Assembly (NCBI GenBank): GCA_905233755.1
Contig: CAJODM010000011.1
Coordinates: forward strand, 1 to 64,000
DNA length: 64,000 bases
Source: an uncultured Ruminococcus sp.
Lineage (GTDB): Bacteria > Bacillota > Clostridia > Oscillospirales > Acutalibacteraceae
Reading direction: 5' to 3'
Of this stretch, positions 17,054-28,087 are shown piece by piece. The translations under genes were made by a program, and so were the position numbers. The notes under the pieces are model-generated. The model did not search any database and was not told the origin of the DNA. It worked only from the letters and a program-made list of their open reading frames with translations. Numbering within the stretch: the stretch's first letter is position 1; each line of letters begins with the position of its first letter.

Positions 17054-18535
17054 TTATTTATTGTACAGCTTCTTGCTCTCGTATTTCGGCTCGGTGGTGA
17101 GCAGCACCCCGAGCTTCTTGAGCGTCTCGGTGTCGGTGCCAGAGAGGATGACGGTGGCGTGCGCCTCGCATCCCGACAGCTGACCGAGCTGCTGCATCGC
17201 AAGCCGCGCGGTGGGGTTGGTGACCGCCGAGATGGACAGCGCGATCAGCACCTCGTCTGTATGCAGCCGCGGGTTCATACTGCCGAAGCTCTCGACCTTG
17301 AGCTTCTGGATCGGCTCGATGACCGCCGGATCGATCAGGTCGACCTTCTGCGGGATTTCGCACAGCGCCTTGAGCGCGTTGAGCAGCATCGCGGCACACG
17401 CGCCCAGCAGGTCCGAGGTCTTGCCGGTGATGATGCGCCCGTCAGGAAGCTCGATCGCCGCAGCCGGCGCGCCGGTCTCCTCCTCGCGCGCCATCGCGGG
17501 GGCGATGACCGCGCGGTCGTCGGCGGATATCCGGCTCTGCTTCATCAGCAGCCCGATCTTGTACGCCTCGTCAGCAGAGGCGTTGCCCTTGGTGGTGTTG
17601 CACAGCGCGGTATAGTAGCGGCGGATGATCTCCTGGTTCGCGGCGGCGCAGGTCGCCTCGTCGTCGATGATACAGTATCCCGCCATGTTGACGCCCATAT
17701 CGGTGGGCGACTTGTAGGGCGAGGTGCCGAGGATGGTCTCGAACATGGTGTTCAGCACCGGGAAGATCTCGATATCGCGGTTATAGTTGACGGTCGTCTC
17801 GCCGTATGCCTCGAGGTGGAACGGGTCGATCATGTTCACATCGTTGAGGTCGGCGGTCGCCGCCTCATACGCGACGTTGACCGGATGCTTGAGCGGCAGG
17901 TTCCATATCGGAAAGGTCTCGAACTTCGCATAGCCCGCCTCGATCCCGCGCTTGTGCTCGTGATAGAGCTGGGACAGGCACACCGCCATCTTGCCCGAGC
18001 CGGGGCCCGGCGCGGTGATGACGATCAGCTTACGCTCGGTCTCGACATACTCGTTGCGGCCGTAGCCGTCGTCGCTGACGATGAGGTCAACGTCGGCGGG
18101 ATAGTTGGGGATGGAGTAGTGGCGATAGACCCGGATCCCGGCGTCCTCGAGCTTCTGACGGAACTTCATCGCCGCCGGCTGACCGGCAAACCGCGTCAGC
18201 ACCACCGACCCGACATACAGCCCGCGCGAGCGGAACACGTCGATGAGCCGCAGCACATCCAGATCATAGGTGATGCCCAGGTCGCCGCGCACCTTGTTCT
18301 TCTCGATGTCGTCAGCGTTGATGACGACGACGATCTCTGCCTCGTCCTTGAGCTGCATGAGCATCTGGAGCTTCGAGTCCGGTCTGAACCCCGGCAGCAC
18401 GCGCGACGCGTGATAGTCGTCATACAGCTTGCCGCCGAACTCAAGGTACAGCTTGCCGCCGAACTGGGCGATCCGGTCGCGGATATGCTGGCTCTGGGTG
18501 GTCAGGTATTTTTCATTGTCAAAACCGATTTTCAT
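17054..18535 (-). CDS. DUF1846 family protein
   Basis: A protein of about 493 residues that belongs to the conserved Firmicutes family DUF1846, recognised from MKIGFDNEKYLTTQSQHIRD at the start and TAPGPGSGKMAVCLSQLYHE in the middle. The second motif resembles a P-loop, and DUF1846 members are thought to bind nucleotides, but no reaction is established. I start at 18535, where GAGAGGGAAAGG lies upstream. It is transcribed on the minus strand behind a terminator that separates it from the nitroreductase gene. Confidence 0.85.
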   Translation of the reverse strand: MKIGFDNEKYLTTQSQHIRDRIAQFGGKLYLEFGGKLYDDYHASRVLPGFRPDSKLQMLMQLKDEAEIVVVINADDIEKNKVRGDLGITYDLDVLRLIDVFRSRGLYVGSVVLTRFAGQPAAMKFRQKLEDAGIRVYRHYSIPNYPADVDLIVSDDGYGRNEYVETERKLIVITAPGPGSGKMAVCLSQLYHEHKRGIEAGYAKFETFPIWNLPLKHPVNVAYEAATADLNDVNMIDPFHLEAYGETTVNYNRDIEIFPVLNTMFETILGTSPYKSPTDMGVNMAGYCIIDDEATCAAANQEIIRRYYTALCNTTKGNASADEAYKIGLLMKQSRISADDRAVIAPAMAREEETGAPAAAIELPDGRIITGKTSDLLGACAAMLLNALKALCEIPQKVDLIDPAVIEPIQKLKVESFGSMNPRLHTDEVLIALSISAVTNPTARLAMQQLGQLSGCEAHATVILSGTDTETLKKLGVLLTTEPKYESKKLYNK

Positions 18536-18642
18536 GTCCTTTCCCTCTCTGGTTCCCTTTGTTTCTACTATAAGATATACCACAAATCGGCGGCGCTATA
18601 TCACTGTAAAAGAAATAACCCCAAAAAACCGCCAAAAAAACC

Positions 18643-18664
18643 GGCCGTCCGATGACGGACGGCC
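18643..18664 (-). terminator. Terminator of the repair/nitroreductase gene block
   Basis: GGCCGTCCG-ATGA-CGGACGGCC with a T-run on the minus strand side (about 18640-18634), between the nitroreductase and DUF1846 genes. Confidence 0.78.
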
Positions 18665-18748
18665 ATAGAGTACGGTTATAGCGGATGGTATCAAAGAGTG
18701 ATAGAGGTCGTGCGATACCCTCGGCTTCTATCGCGCGGATGCTCTCGG

Positions 18749-19411
18749 TTATTTCCACCGAAAATTCTCCTTGCCGGCGAGCAGCTCGAAGTGGCACTTC
18801 ACGATCCCCAGATCGATCGGCAGACAGGTGCCGATCCTCGGTGTGCTTGCCGCTACGGTGTCGCCGTCGCGGTGAAAACGGAACTTCTGCTGGTTGACGG
18901 CGGTGGGGGCGAGCAGCGCGCCCTCGATCCCGCGCCGATACCATTCGGGCGCGGCGTCGTCGATGTCGCTGACGTCACCGGCGCGCTTGCTGCGGCGTTC
19001 ATGTCCGCTGTGCTGTCCATAGCCCAGCGAGATGAGGATGACCTCCTTCTCGCCCTTGTCGACGACCGCGCGGCTCTTGCCGTGGGTGAGCGCGACCCAG
19101 CAGGTGTTCAGACCGAGCTGCTGCGCCTTGAGCACCAGCAGCTCGCCGAAGTACCCGCACCGCTCGTCGAGGGTGGGCGACTTGCTGCCGACCATGGCGA
19201 TATAGTTATCGGCATTCTCAAACTTGCCGTACTTTGCCATGCGGGACGAGAAGCACTCCGGCTCGTCATAGAGGATCTGGATGTGCAGCCCGCCTGTGCG
19301 ATTGAGCTCGTCGGTATAGGCGTCGAGCTGACACCTGATCTCCTGCGGGATCGGTTTCTTCTGATAGCGGCGCACGCTGTGGCGGCTTTTCATCAACGAT
19401 AGTGTATCCAT
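18749..19411 (-). CDS. Nitroreductase family protein
   Basis: A 220-residue FMN-dependent nitroreductase-like protein. The N-terminus SRHSVRRYQKKPIPQE carries the conserved S-R-x-S-x-R FMN-phosphate motif. FGELLVLKAQQLGLNTCWVAL is the central helix (shown in part as KAQQLGLNTCWV), and the middle contains LAPTAVNQQKFRF. This layout fits the TM1586-type putative nitroreductases. The gene follows uvrA by 14 bases and is probably read through from it. Substrate unknown; a role in redox defence is only a guess. Confidence 0.83.
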   Translation of the reverse strand: MDTLSLMKSRHSVRRYQKKPIPQEIRCQLDAYTDELNRTGGLHIQILYDEPECFSSRMAKYGKFENADNYIAMVGSKSPTLDERCGYFGELLVLKAQQLGLNTCWVALTHGKSRAVVDKGEKEVILISLGYGQHSGHERRSKRAGDVSDIDDAAPEWYRRGIEGALLAPTAVNQQKFRFHRDGDTVAASTPRIGTCLPIDLGIVKCHFELLAGKENFRWK

Positions 19412-19425
19412 ATCGGTTCTCTCCT

Positions 19426-22248
19426 TTACTGCTGCAATAGGGGTCGAAGGTACATCCCTGTGAACGATCGCTCGTTCTCGGCGACCGCCTCGGGCGTACC
19501 CTCCGCGACCACGGTACCGCCCATGTCGCCGCCTTCGGGGCCGAGGTCGATGATATGGTCGGCGGTCTTGATGAGCTCGAGGTTGTGCTCGATGACGATG
19601 ACGGTGTTGCCGCCGTCGACGAGCTTCTGCAGCACCTCTACCAGCCGATGTACGTCCGCGATATGCAGCCCGGTGGTCGGCTCGTCGAGGATGTACACGG
19701 TCTTGCCGGTCGGGCGCTTGGACAGCTCGGTCGACAGCTTGACGCGCTGTGCTTCGCCCCCGGACAGCGTGGTGGCGGGCTGGCCGATCTTGATATATCC
19801 CAGCCCCACGTCATAGAGCGTCGATAGCTTTCGCTCGATCTTGGGCACGTTGCGGAAGAACTCCATCCCCTCCTCGACGGTCATCTCCAGCACGTCGTGG
19901 ATGTTCTTGCCCTTGTAGCGCACCTCGAGCGTCTCGCGGTTGTACCGCTGACCCTTGCATACCTCGCACGGGACATAGATATCGGGCAGAAAGTGCATCT
20001 CGATGCGGATGATGCCGTCGCCCTGGCACGCCTCGCACCGGCCGCCCTTGACGTTGAACGAGTAGCGTCCGGCGTTGTAGCCGCGCATCTTGCTGTCCGC
20101 GGTCGTTGCAAAGAGGTTGCGGATATCGGTGAACACGCCGGTATAGGTAGCCGGGTTCGAGCGCGGGGTGCGCCCGATGGGGCTCTGGTCGATGTTGATG
20201 ACCTTGTCGAGATGGGACAGCCCTGTGATGCTCTTGAACTTGCCGGGGGTACACTTGGCGCGGTTGAGCTCGCGGGCAAGGTACTTGTACAGCACCTCGT
20301 TGATGAGCGACGACTTGCCCGAGCCGGACACGCCGGTGACGCACACGAACTTGCCCAGCGGGATGGTGACGTCGATGTCCTTGAGGTTGTTCTGAGAAGC
20401 GCCCTTGATGACGAGCTTCTTGCCGTTGCCGCGGCGCCGCTTGTCGGGCAGGGGGATGCGCCGCACCCCCGACAGGTATTGGCCGGTGACGGATGCGGGA
20501 CAGGCGATGATATCCTCTGCCGTGCCGCAGGCGACGATCTCGCCGCCGTGCACGCCCGCCCCGGGGCCGATGTCGATGATGTGGTCGGCGGCGCGCATGG
20601 TGTCCTCGTCGTGTTCCACCACGATGACGGTGTTGCCGATATCGCGCAGCCGCTTGAGGGTTTCGAGCAGCTTGTTGTTGTCGCGCTGGTGCAGCCCGAT
20701 CGACGGCTCGTCCAGGATGTACAGCACGCCCATCAGCGACGACCCGATCTGGGTTGCCAGCCGGATGCGCTGGCTCTCGCCGCCGGATAGCGTTGCCGAG
20801 GAGCGCGACAGCGTCAGATACCCCAGCCCCACCGATTGCAGAAAGCTCAGCCGCGAGCGGATCTCGCGCAGCACCTCTGAGGCAATCACCCGATCACGCT
20901 GTGACAGCTCCATCGAGTCGAGGAACTCGAGGATCTTGATGACCGACAGATCGCACAGCCGCGCGATGTTCATCCCGCCGACCGTCACGCCCAGCGACAC
21001 CGGCGACAGCCGGTCGCCGCCGCACGCGTCGCACGGGATCTCGGACATATAGCTGCCGATCTCCTCTTTGACCCATGCCGAGGTGGTATCGCGGAACCGC
21101 CGCTCAAGGTTCGGGATGATCCCCTCGAACTCTTTCTCATAGGTGCTCTGGCTAAACGGGGTCTTGCGCACCAGCCGGAGCTTCTCCTCTCCTGTGCCGT
21201 AGAGGATCTTGTCGACCACGCCATCGGGCAGGTCCTTGATGGGGGTGACGAAGTCGAAGTGATACTTCTCGGCGAGCGCCTCCATGTACATCTGGGCGAT
21301 CGTGTTGCCCTCCATCGCCCATCCCGAGCCCTTGAGCCCGCCCTGAGCGATCGACTTGGACGGATCGGGGATGATGAGCTTGGGGTCGACCTTCAGGAAC
21401 ACCCCGAGCCCGGTACACTTCGGACAGGCGCCGAACGGGTTGTTGAAGCTGAACAGCCGCGGGTTCATGTCGGTGATGCTGACCCCGTGATCGGGACAGG
21501 CATAGTTCTGAGAGTAGAGGGTGTCTGCGCCGTCGATCTCGCTGACGAGCACCAGCCCGTCCGCCTGCTTCATGGCGGTCTCCAGCGAGTCGGACAGCCG
21601 CGAGCGCACCGTCTCCTTGATGACCAGCCGGTCGACGACGATCTCGACCGAGTGCTTCTTGTTCTTCTCGAGCTTGATCTCCTCGCTCAGGTCATAGAGG
21701 ATGCCGTCGACGCGCACGCGGGCGAATCCCGACTTTCGCGCCGATTCGAACACCCCGCGATGCTCGCCCTTGCGCCCGCGCACCACCGGCGCGAGCACCT
21801 GGATCTTGGTGCCCTCAGTAAGGGACAGCACCGCGTCAACGATCTGATCGACGGTCTGCTGGGCGATCTCGCGGCCGCACTGCGGACAGTGGGGCACGCC
21901 GATGCGCGCGTACAGCAGCCGCAGATAGTCATAGATCTCGGTGACCGTTCCGACCGTCGAGCGCGGGTTTTTGGAGGTCGTCTTCTGGTCGATCGAGATC
22001 GCGGGGGACAGCCCGTCGATCGAGTCGACCTCGGGTTTCTTCATCTGACCGAGGAACATCCGCGCATAGGACGACAAGCTCTCGACATACCGCCGCTGGC
22101 CCTCGGCATAGATGGTGTCGAAGGCAAGCGAGCTCTTTCCCGAGCCGGACAGCCCCGTCAGCACGACCAGACGATCGCGCGGGATCGTCAGGTCGATGTT
22201 CTTCAGGTTATGCTTTCTGGCTCCTTTGATGACAATTTTATCTTGCAT
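19426..22248 (-). CDS. uvrA: Excinuclease ABC subunit A
   Basis: Damage-recognition ATPase of nucleotide-excision repair. The 940-residue protein has two ABC ATPase modules: Walker [13 protein letters not shown] near residue 34 and [10 protein letters not shown] near residue 640; signature [12 protein letters not shown] and [11 protein letters not shown]; and Walker [11 protein letters not shown] and [10 protein letters not shown]. Zinc fingers are visible as CPQCG and CEACQGDG with CEVCKG. UvrB and UvrC are not in the window. It lies downstream of ftsH, separated by a terminator hairpin. Confidence 0.98.
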   Translation of the reverse strand: MQDKIVIKGARKHNLKNIDLTIPRDRLVVLTGLSGSGKSSLAFDTIYAEGQRRYVESLSSYARMFLGQMKKPEVDSIDGLSPAISIDQKTTSKNPRSTVGTVTEIYDYLRLLYARIGVPHCPQCGREIAQQTVDQIVDAVLSLTEGTKIQVLAPVVRGRKGEHRGVFESARKSGFARVRVDGILYDLSEEIKLEKNKKHSVEIVVDRLVIKETVRSRLSDSLETAMKQADGLVLVSEIDGADTLYSQNYACPDHGVSITDMNPRLFSFNNPFGACPKCTGLGVFLKVDPKLIIPDPSKSIAQGGLKGSGWAMEGNTIAQMYMEALAEKYHFDFVTPIKDLPDGVVDKILYGTGEEKLRLVRKTPFSQSTYEKEFEGIIPNLERRFRDTTSAWVKEEIGSYMSEIPCDACGGDRLSPVSLGVTVGGMNIARLCDLSVIKILEFLDSMELSQRDRVIASEVLREIRSRLSFLQSVGLGYLTLSRSSATLSGGESQRIRLATQIGSSLMGVLYILDEPSIGLHQRDNNKLLETLKRLRDIGNTVIVVEHDEDTMRAADHIIDIGPGAGVHGGEIVACGTAEDIIACPASVTGQYLSGVRRIPLPDKRRRGNGKKLVIKGASQNNLKDIDVTIPLGKFVCVTGVSGSGKSSLINEVLYKYLARELNRAKCTPGKFKSITGLSHLDKVINIDQSPIGRTPRSNPATYTGVFTDIRNLFATTADSKMRGYNAGRYSFNVKGGRCEACQGDGIIRIEMHFLPDIYVPCEVCKGQRYNRETLEVRYKGKNIHDVLEMTVEEGMEFFRNVPKIERKLSTLYDVGLGYIKIGQPATTLSGGEAQRVKLSTELSKRPTGKTVYILDEPTTGLHIADVHRLVEVLQKLVDGGNTVIVIEHNLELIKTADHIIDLGPEGGDMGGTVVAEGTPEAVAENERSFTGMYLRPLLQQ

Positions 22249-22282
22249 GGCTCTCTTCTATCGTTCGTTACAGTGCTCTCAG

Positions 22283-22307
22283 AAAAGGCGGGAGTGATCC
22301 CCCGCCT
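22283..22307 (-). terminator. Terminator after ftsH
   Basis: AGGCGGG-...-CCCGCCT hairpin (22286-22307), with TTTTCT following on the minus strand, between ftsH and uvrA. Confidence 0.75.
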
Positions 22308-22313
22308 CGTCTA

Positions 22314-24221
22314 TTATTCTTCTACAGGATCATCTTCGGCGTCATCCGCCACGGCTTTCGGCTCGACATAGGTGCCCGCCATGATCTCTGCGAACACATC
22401 GCCGTTCATCTTCTCGTACTTGATAAGATAGGCGGCGACCTCGTGCAGCTTGCTCATATGCGCGGTGAGGATGCTCTCGGTCTTCTTGTAGGCGTCGGTG
22501 ATGATACGGTGGATCTCCTCGTCGATCGCGTGGGCGGTCTCGTCAGAGTAGTTCTTCACCTGACCCATATCGCGGCCGATGAACACCTCGTTGCTGCCGG
22601 AGCTGTAGTTGACGGTGCCCAGCCGCTCCGACATACCGTACTTGACGACCATGTTGGTAGCGGTCTTGGTCGCCTTTTCGATATCGTTGGATGCGCCGGT
22701 CGAGATATCGCCCAACACCAGCGCCTCGGCGACACGCCCGCCCAGATCCACGACGATCTCCTCGAGCATCTCGCGCTTGGAGCGATAGCTCTTGTCCTCG
22801 GTGGGCAGCGGCATCGTATAGCCGCCCGCCATGCCGCGCGGGATGATCGAGATCTGGTGCACCGGATCCTGGGTCTCGCACGCATAGAACGCGATCGCGT
22901 GCCCTGCCTCGTGATAGGCGGTCAGCTTCTTCTCCTTGTCGCTCATGACCTTGCTCTTCTTCTCGGTGCCGACGACCACCTTGATGGCGGCCTCGTCGAT
23001 CTCGGTCTGGGTGATGGCTTTCTTATCCTTGCGGGCGGCGAGCAGCGCCGCCTCGTTGAGCAGGTTCTCGAGGTCCGCGCCGGTGAACCCGGCGGTCTCT
23101 TTGGCGACGGTCTTCAGCCGCACATCGGGGGAGAGGGGCTTCTCGCGCGCGTGCACCTTCAGGATCGCCTCGCGCCCGTTGATATCGGGATAGCCGACCA
23201 TCACCTGGCGGTCAAACCGCCCGGGCCGCAGCAGCGCCGGGTCGAGGACGTCGGGACGGTTGGTCGCGGCGATCATGATGACGCCTTCGTTTGCGCCGAA
23301 CCCGTCCATCTCGACCAGCAGCTGGTTGAGCGTCTGCTCGCGCTCGTCGTGACCGCCGCCCAGTCCGGTGCCGCGCTGTCGTCCGACGGCGTCGATCTCA
23401 TCGATGAAGACGATACACGGCGCGTTCTTCTTGGCGGTTTCGAACAGATCGCGTACGCGCGACGCGCCCACACCCACGAACATCTCCACAAAGTCCGATC
23501 CGGATATCGAGAAGAACGGCACGCCCGCCTCGCCGGATATCGCCTTGGCGAGCAGCGTCTTGCCGGTACCGGGAGGGCCGATCAGCAGCACGCCCTTGGG
23601 GATACGCGCGCCGAGCTGGTTGTACTTCTCGGGGGATTTCAGGAACTGGACGATCTCCTCGAGCTCCTCCTTCTCCTCATCCGCACCAGCGACATCGTCG
23701 AAGGTGGTCTTCTTCTTCTCGTCGTTCTGGTTCTTGAACTTTGCCTTGCCGAAGTTCATCTCTCGGCCGCCGAGCGCCGAGCCGCCCATGCGGCGCATGA
23801 TGAAGAACCAGAACGCCATCAGCCCGACCACGAGCAGCAGCGTCGGGATCAGCTCGATCCAGAAGCTGTTGTCGGACACGGGCTTGAGGTCATACTGCAT
23901 CGGCGACTTGGGGTTCTTCTCGTTATAGGCGGCGATATCGTCCTTGACATCCTCCCAGAACGTGTCCCAGTCCATCAGCTTCTGGGTGATGGTGGTGCCG
24001 TCCTTGAGCGTCAGGTCGATGCGCGCCGACGAGCTCGACTTCTCTACAACAAAGGTCTCGACCTCCATGTCGTCAAAGTAGGACACGATCTCAGAGTAGG
24101 TATGGGTGTCCGCGGTGTTCTGTGACAGCACCAGCGACATGATGAGGATGATGACGATGGGGATACCGAGGTACAGCAGCAGCGAACGAACTCTGCCGGT
24201 GTTCGGGTTTTTGTTATCCAA
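22314..24221 (-). CDS. ftsH: ATP-dependent zinc metalloprotease FtsH
   Basis: Membrane-bound AAA protease that removes faulty or regulatory membrane and cytoplasmic proteins. Two membrane segments near residues 12-30 and 115-135 flank an extracytoplasmic domain. The AAA module shows [13 protein letters not shown], the SRH motif [17 protein letters not shown], and the protease carries the zinc motif HEAGH near residue 440. Length 635 residues. It is the last gene of the rplI-dnaB-tilS-hpt-ftsH block, an order widely kept in Firmicutes. Confidence 0.98.
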   Translation of the reverse strand: MDNKNPNTGRVRSLLLYLGIPIVIILIMSLVLSQNTADTHTYSEIVSYFDDMEVETFVVEKSSSSARIDLTLKDGTTITQKLMDWDTFWEDVKDDIAAYNEKNPKSPMQYDLKPVSDNSFWIELIPTLLLVVGLMAFWFFIMRRMGGSALGGREMNFGKAKFKNQNDEKKKTTFDDVAGADEEKEELEEIVQFLKSPEKYNQLGARIPKGVLLIGPPGTGKTLLAKAISGEAGVPFFSISGSDFVEMFVGVGASRVRDLFETAKKNAPCIVFIDEIDAVGRQRGTGLGGGHDEREQTLNQLLVEMDGFGANEGVIMIAATNRPDVLDPALLRPGRFDRQVMVGYPDINGREAILKVHAREKPLSPDVRLKTVAKETAGFTGADLENLLNEAALLAARKDKKAITQTEIDEAAIKVVVGTEKKSKVMSDKEKKLTAYHEAGHAIAFYACETQDPVHQISIIPRGMAGGYTMPLPTEDKSYRSKREMLEEIVVDLGGRVAEALVLGDISTGASNDIEKATKTATNMVVKYGMSERLGTVNYSSGSNEVFIGRDMGQVKNYSDETAHAIDEEIHRIITDAYKKTESILTAHMSKLHEVAAYLIKYEKMNGDVFAEIMAGTYVEPKAVADDAEDDPVEE

Positions 24222-24307
24222 TACTATTCACTCCTTACATTAGTATTGTAGCTTTCTGTTCAAAAATGTATCGACATACCGTTTTCCAGCACAAATCTGA
24301 AGGCCGA

Positions 24308-24847
24308 TCACCCGGCGTACACCTCGGGTTTGAGCACCCCGATATACGGCAGGTTGCGGTAGTATTCGTCATAGTCCAGCCCGTAGCCGACGACGAACTC
24401 GTCGGGGATCTCGAACCCGATGTAGTCCACGTCGATCTCGACCTCGCGGCGCGACGGCTTGTTGAGCAGGGTGCAGATCCGAACCGATTTGGCGTTCTTC
24501 GCGGCAAAGTACTTGGTGATGAAGTGCAGGGTGTTGCCGCTGTCGATGATATCCTCGACGATGATGACGTTCATATCGTCGATCGGCTGGGAGAGATCCT
24601 TGAGGATGTTGACGCGGCCGCTGCTGACGGTGCCCCCGTGATAGCTCGATACGCACATGAAGTCGATCTTGCACTTGCTCTTGATGTTCTTGAGCAGGTC
24701 CGCCATGAACGGCAGGCTGCCCTTGAGCAGCCCCACGAGCAGCAGCTCCTCGCCGGCATAGTCGGCGTCGATACGCTCGGCAAGCGCTTTGGCGGTGGAC
24801 TGGATCTCTTCCTCGGTGATCATCACTTGCTTAATTTCATTTTTCAT
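24308..24847 (-). CDS. hpt: Hypoxanthine phosphoribosyltransferase
   Basis: Purine salvage enzyme that joins hypoxanthine or guanine to PRPP. The PRPP-binding motif VEDIIDSGNTLHFI is near residues 98-111, with the flexible loop SSYHGGT upstream and IGFEIPDEFVVGYGLDY downstream (in part GFEIPDEFVVGYGLDY). The 179-residue size is standard. The tilS-hpt-ftsH order is typical of Firmicutes. Confidence 0.97.
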   Translation of the reverse strand: MKNEIKQVMITEEEIQSTAKALAERIDADYAGEELLLVGLLKGSLPFMADLLKNIKSKCKIDFMCVSSYHGGTVSSGRVNILKDLSQPIDDMNVIIVEDIIDSGNTLHFITKYFAAKNAKSVRICTLLNKPSRREVEIDVDYIGFEIPDEFVVGYGLDYDEYYRNLPYIGVLKPEVYAG

Positions 24848-24878
24848 CAGTAGTACCTCCGTTCGGGTTGATGCAGGG

Positions 24879-26186
24879 TCATAGCAGGGTCAGCCGCACA
24901 GCGTCGCCGCCGTCGGGCATCCCCTGTGCGGATGCGCCGATGCGCTCGCACCACAGCACGGTGCTGCCGTCGGCGACCAGCACGAGCCGGTCGCGCTGCT
25001 CGGCGGGGATATGCAGCTCGTTCATCAGCCGCCGCAGGGGCTTGGTGATCCCGCGATGCGATAGCGTGAACCGGTCGCCCTCGCGCCGATAGCGCACAAC
25101 GGTAGTCGCGGTGATTGCATCGCTGCGGATGCAGTCGGCGAGCACGGCGCTGTCCATACGTTTTAATTCTTCTTTAGAAATATACTCGACGCCGGCATAG
25201 TCGGCGAAAGGGATCTCGAATGAGGAGGCGGGACGGTCGGCGTCTCCATACAGGAATCGCAGCGTCCCCTGTGCGCATACCGCGCGACAGCCCCCCGGCA
25301 GGTCTACGCTCCCACCGGTGCGCATCGCGTCACAGAGCAGTAGATAGTGGCGGAACTCTGCCGAAGCTCCCGCATCCGAGAGCAGATGCCGCAGCGCGTA
25401 GCGGCGGATCGGCTCTCTTAGCGAGAGGACGCGGTCGCACGCATAGCCGTCGGGCGTCCTGCAGTTATTTAATTCTTTTACAGAAATATCTTCCAGATAC
25501 CGGTCAACGTCCGTCATCGTCTGTGACAGCCGCATGATGCTCTCGTCGAGCGCGGGGTTGAGCGATTTCAGCGTCGGCATGACCTGCAGCCGCAGGCGGT
25601 TGCGCGCATAGTCGGGCGAGAGGTTGGTGCTGTCGGTGACATAGGCGAGCCCCTGCTCGCGGCAGTAGGTCTCGATCTCGTCGCGCGTACACTGCAGCAG
25701 CGGGCGGATGATCCGTCCCCGCTGTGCGCGGATGCCGCACAGCCCCGCCGTGCCCGTTCCGCGCACCAGGTGCAGCAGCACCGTCTCGGCGTTGTCAGAC
25801 AGGGTATGGGCGGTCGCGATCTTCGCGTCGGATTGTTCGGCGAGCTCATCGAGCAGCCGGTACCGCACCTCTCGCGCACACAGCTCGATGCTCTGATGCG
25901 CCTTATGAGCGAGCGCGGGGATATCCTCGCGCCTCACACACAGCTCGATTTCGAGCGAGCGGCACAGCGTTCGGACGAACTGCTCGTCGCGGTCCGCCTC
26001 GGCCCCGCGGATCATGTGATTCAGGTGAAAGGCGGTGAGGGAGAGGTTGTATTTTTCTCTCAGAGAATATAGAATATGCAGCAAGCAGACCGAGTCCGCG
26101 CCTCCCGATACGGCGACGATCACCGTGTCGTTCTCGGCGAGAAGCCCGCTGTGCTCGACTGCCGCTACCGCTCGCGGCTTAGCCAT
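24879..26186 (-). CDS. tilS: tRNA(Ile)-lysidine synthetase
   Basis: Changes C34 of tRNA-Ile(CAU) to lysidine so that the tRNA reads AUA. The PP-loop motif VSGGADSVCLLH is near residues 26-37, and HLNHMIRGAEADRDEQFV follows. The C-terminal domain holds YRREGDRFTLSHRGITKPLR (shown as REGDRFTLSHRGITKPL). Length 435 residues. The start codon overlaps the dnaB stop by eight bases, which implies coupled translation. Confidence 0.95.
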   Translation of the reverse strand: MAKPRAVAAVEHSGLLAENDTVIVAVSGGADSVCLLHILYSLREKYNLSLTAFHLNHMIRGAEADRDEQFVRTLCRSLEIELCVRREDIPALAHKAHQSIELCAREVRYRLLDELAEQSDAKIATAHTLSDNAETVLLHLVRGTGTAGLCGIRAQRGRIIRPLLQCTRDEIETYCREQGLAYVTDSTNLSPDYARNRLRLQVMPTLKSLNPALDESIMRLSQTMTDVDRYLEDISVKELNNCRTPDGYACDRVLSLREPIRRYALRHLLSDAGASAEFRHYLLLCDAMRTGGSVDLPGGCRAVCAQGTLRFLYGDADRPASSFEIPFADYAGVEYISKEELKRMDSAVLADCIRSDAITATTVVRYRREGDRFTLSHRGITKPLRRLMNELHIPAEQRDRLVLVADGSTVLWCERIGASAQGMPDGGDAVRLTLL

Positions 26187-27534
26187 CGCGGCGCGATTCG
26201 ACGCCCGTAAAGCGCATGAACCCGCCCTGCCAGTGGAGCTTGACGGTGTTCATCTCGCCGTGGCGGTTCTTGGCGACGATACACTCGCCGCTGTTGTTAT
26301 CGACGACGGCGTCGGGCGACTCGTCGCGGTTATAGTAGCCCTCGCGGTAGAGGAACAGCACCACGTCGGCGTCCTGCTCGATCGAGCCCGAGTCGCGCAG
26401 GTCGGACAGTTGGGGACGGTGATCCTGGCGCTGCTCGGACGCACGCGAGAGCTGGGACAGCGTCAGCACCGGAACATCCAGCTCCTTTGCCATCATCTTC
26501 AGCGTTCGGGTGATCTCAGAGATCTCCTGCACGCGGTTCTCGCTGCGCCGTCCGCTCGTCATGAGCTGGAGGTAGTCGATGACGACCAGGTCGATCTTCT
26601 TGAGGCGGCGGAGCTTGGCTTTCATCTCGGGCACGGTGATGCCCGGGGTATCGTCGAGGTAGAGGTCCGCCTTGCTAAGCACATCGCCCGCCTGGATCAG
26701 CCGCTGCCATTCCTCCTCGTTGATCTTGCCCTGGCGGAGCTTGGTGCCCTCGACCAGTGCCTCTGACGACAGCAGGCGGGACGCGAGCTGCTCCTTGCTC
26801 ATTTCGAGCGAGAAGAACGCGACGCTCTTCTTGCCGGTCGAGGCAACGTGCTTGGCGATATTGAGCGCAAAGCTCGTCTTGCCCATACCGGGGCGCGCCG
26901 CCAGCAGAATGAGGTCGGAGCGGTTGAGACCGGTGATCACGCGGTCAAGGTCGGCGATGCCGGTGGACACGGGGGTGACGCTCTCGTCCTTGCGACCCAG
27001 CAGATCAAGCCGGTCAAACGTCTCGATGAGCACCTCGTTGATCCGCTGCAGCCCGCGGATGTTCTTGCCGCGGCGGATGTCATAGATCTTCTGCTCGGCG
27101 GCGTCGATGAGCAGCGACGGCTCGTCCGCGCCGTCGGTGGTGTCCTCGATGATCTCGCGTGCCGCCGACAGCAGCGCGCGCAGGTCTGCGCTGTCGCGCA
27201 CCATCCCGGCATAGGTCGCGATGTTCGAGATCGACGGACAGGTCTCGGCGAGCTGCATGAGATAGGTCTTGCCGGTCGCGCTGTCAAACCCCCGCTCGTT
27301 CTTGAGCGCGGTGAGCACCGTGACGATATCCACGGGCTTGCCCTCGGTGAACATCGACAGCATCACCGCATAGATCGCGCGGTGCGACGCGACATAGAAG
27401 TATCCCGAGTCGGGCAGGATCTCGGCGACCGTCGGCAGCGCGTCGGGCTCCATCAGGATGGCGCCCAGCACCGCCTGCTCCGCCTCGGGGTTATAGGGCT
27501 GTCTGAGCCCGTCATAGGTGGTTTCGTTAGGCAT
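26179..27534 (-). CDS. dnaB: Replicative DNA helicase
   Basis: Hexameric helicase that unwinds DNA at the replication fork. An N-terminal domain (PYNPEAEQAVLGAIL) is followed by the RecA-like ATPase with Walker A AARPGMGKTSFALN near residue 213, Walker B DLVVIDYLQLM, and LSQLSRASEQRQDHRPQLSD (motif H4). Length 451 residues without an intein. It lies between rplI and tilS. Confidence 0.98.
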   Translation of the reverse strand: MPNETTYDGLRQPYNPEAEQAVLGAILMEPDALPTVAEILPDSGYFYVASHRAIYAVMLSMFTEGKPVDIVTVLTALKNERGFDSATGKTYLMQLAETCPSISNIATYAGMVRDSADLRALLSAAREIIEDTTDGADEPSLLIDAAEQKIYDIRRGKNIRGLQRINEVLIETFDRLDLLGRKDESVTPVSTGIADLDRVITGLNRSDLILLAARPGMGKTSFALNIAKHVASTGKKSVAFFSLEMSKEQLASRLLSSEALVEGTKLRQGKINEEEWQRLIQAGDVLSKADLYLDDTPGITVPEMKAKLRRLKKIDLVVIDYLQLMTSGRRSENRVQEISEITRTLKMMAKELDVPVLTLSQLSRASEQRQDHRPQLSDLRDSGSIEQDADVVLFLYREGYYNRDESPDAVVDNNSGECIVAKNRHGEMNTVKLHWQGGFMRFTGVESRRDG

Positions 27535-27564
27535 AGTAGTATGGGACCTTTCGGGGTGGCGGGG

Positions 27565-28011
27565 CTACGCCTTGACCACCCGGATGTTGATATCGGCGGT
27601 CACGCCGGTGTACAGCTTGATCTCGGCGGTATAGTCGCCGACGCGCTTGATATCCTCGCTGACGATGATCTTGCGCTTGTCGATGTCGAGGTGCTTCTGC
27701 TTCTTGATCTCGGCGGACAGCTCCTTTGCGGTGATCTTGCCGAAGAGCTTGCCGCTCTCGCCCGCCTTGGCGGGCATGACAAAGGTCGCCCCCTCGAGCA
27801 CCGCCTTCGCGCTTTCGGCGGCGGCACGCTCTGTCTCGATCTTGTATTTCTTAGACTGCTCGGCGTTGCGCAGCTCGTTCATCGCCTGGGCGTTCGCTTC
27901 CTTCGCCAGGGTCTTCGGGAAGAGGAAGTTGCGCGCATACCCGTCCGAGACGTTCACCAGCTCGCCCTTCTTGCCGAGCGACTTGATATCCTGCAGCAGT
28001 ACGACTTTCAT
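27565..28011 (-). CDS. rplI: 50S ribosomal protein L9
   Basis: Binds 23S rRNA near the L1 stalk and helps keep the reading frame. The start [20 protein letters not shown] and [13 protein letters not shown] are L9 signatures, followed by the long connecting helix and the C-domain. Length 148 residues. It precedes dnaB by 30 bases, as in many Firmicutes; the usual upstream gene gdpP is replaced here by the RNase J gene. Confidence 0.98.
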   Translation of the reverse strand: MKVVLLQDIKSLGKKGELVNVSDGYARNFLFPKTLAKEANAQAMNELRNAEQSKKYKIETERAAAESAKAVLEGATFVMPAKAGESGKLFGKITAKELSAEIKKQKHLDIDKRKIIVSEDIKRVGDYTAEIKLYTGVTADINIRVVKA

Positions 28012-28087
28012 ATACAGTACCTCCTGTTATAATCGGCACACGGATGAGGCGGCTGCCCCATCGTGTCATAGGGTGGGGCGTGGACGA

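Noticed and set aside
17042-18655. Long open frame (537 codons) on the plus strand
   Set aside because: It lies fully antisense to the DUF1846 gene, has no family signature and biased composition (Arg, Leu, Val, Asp), as expected for a shadow in GC-rich DNA.
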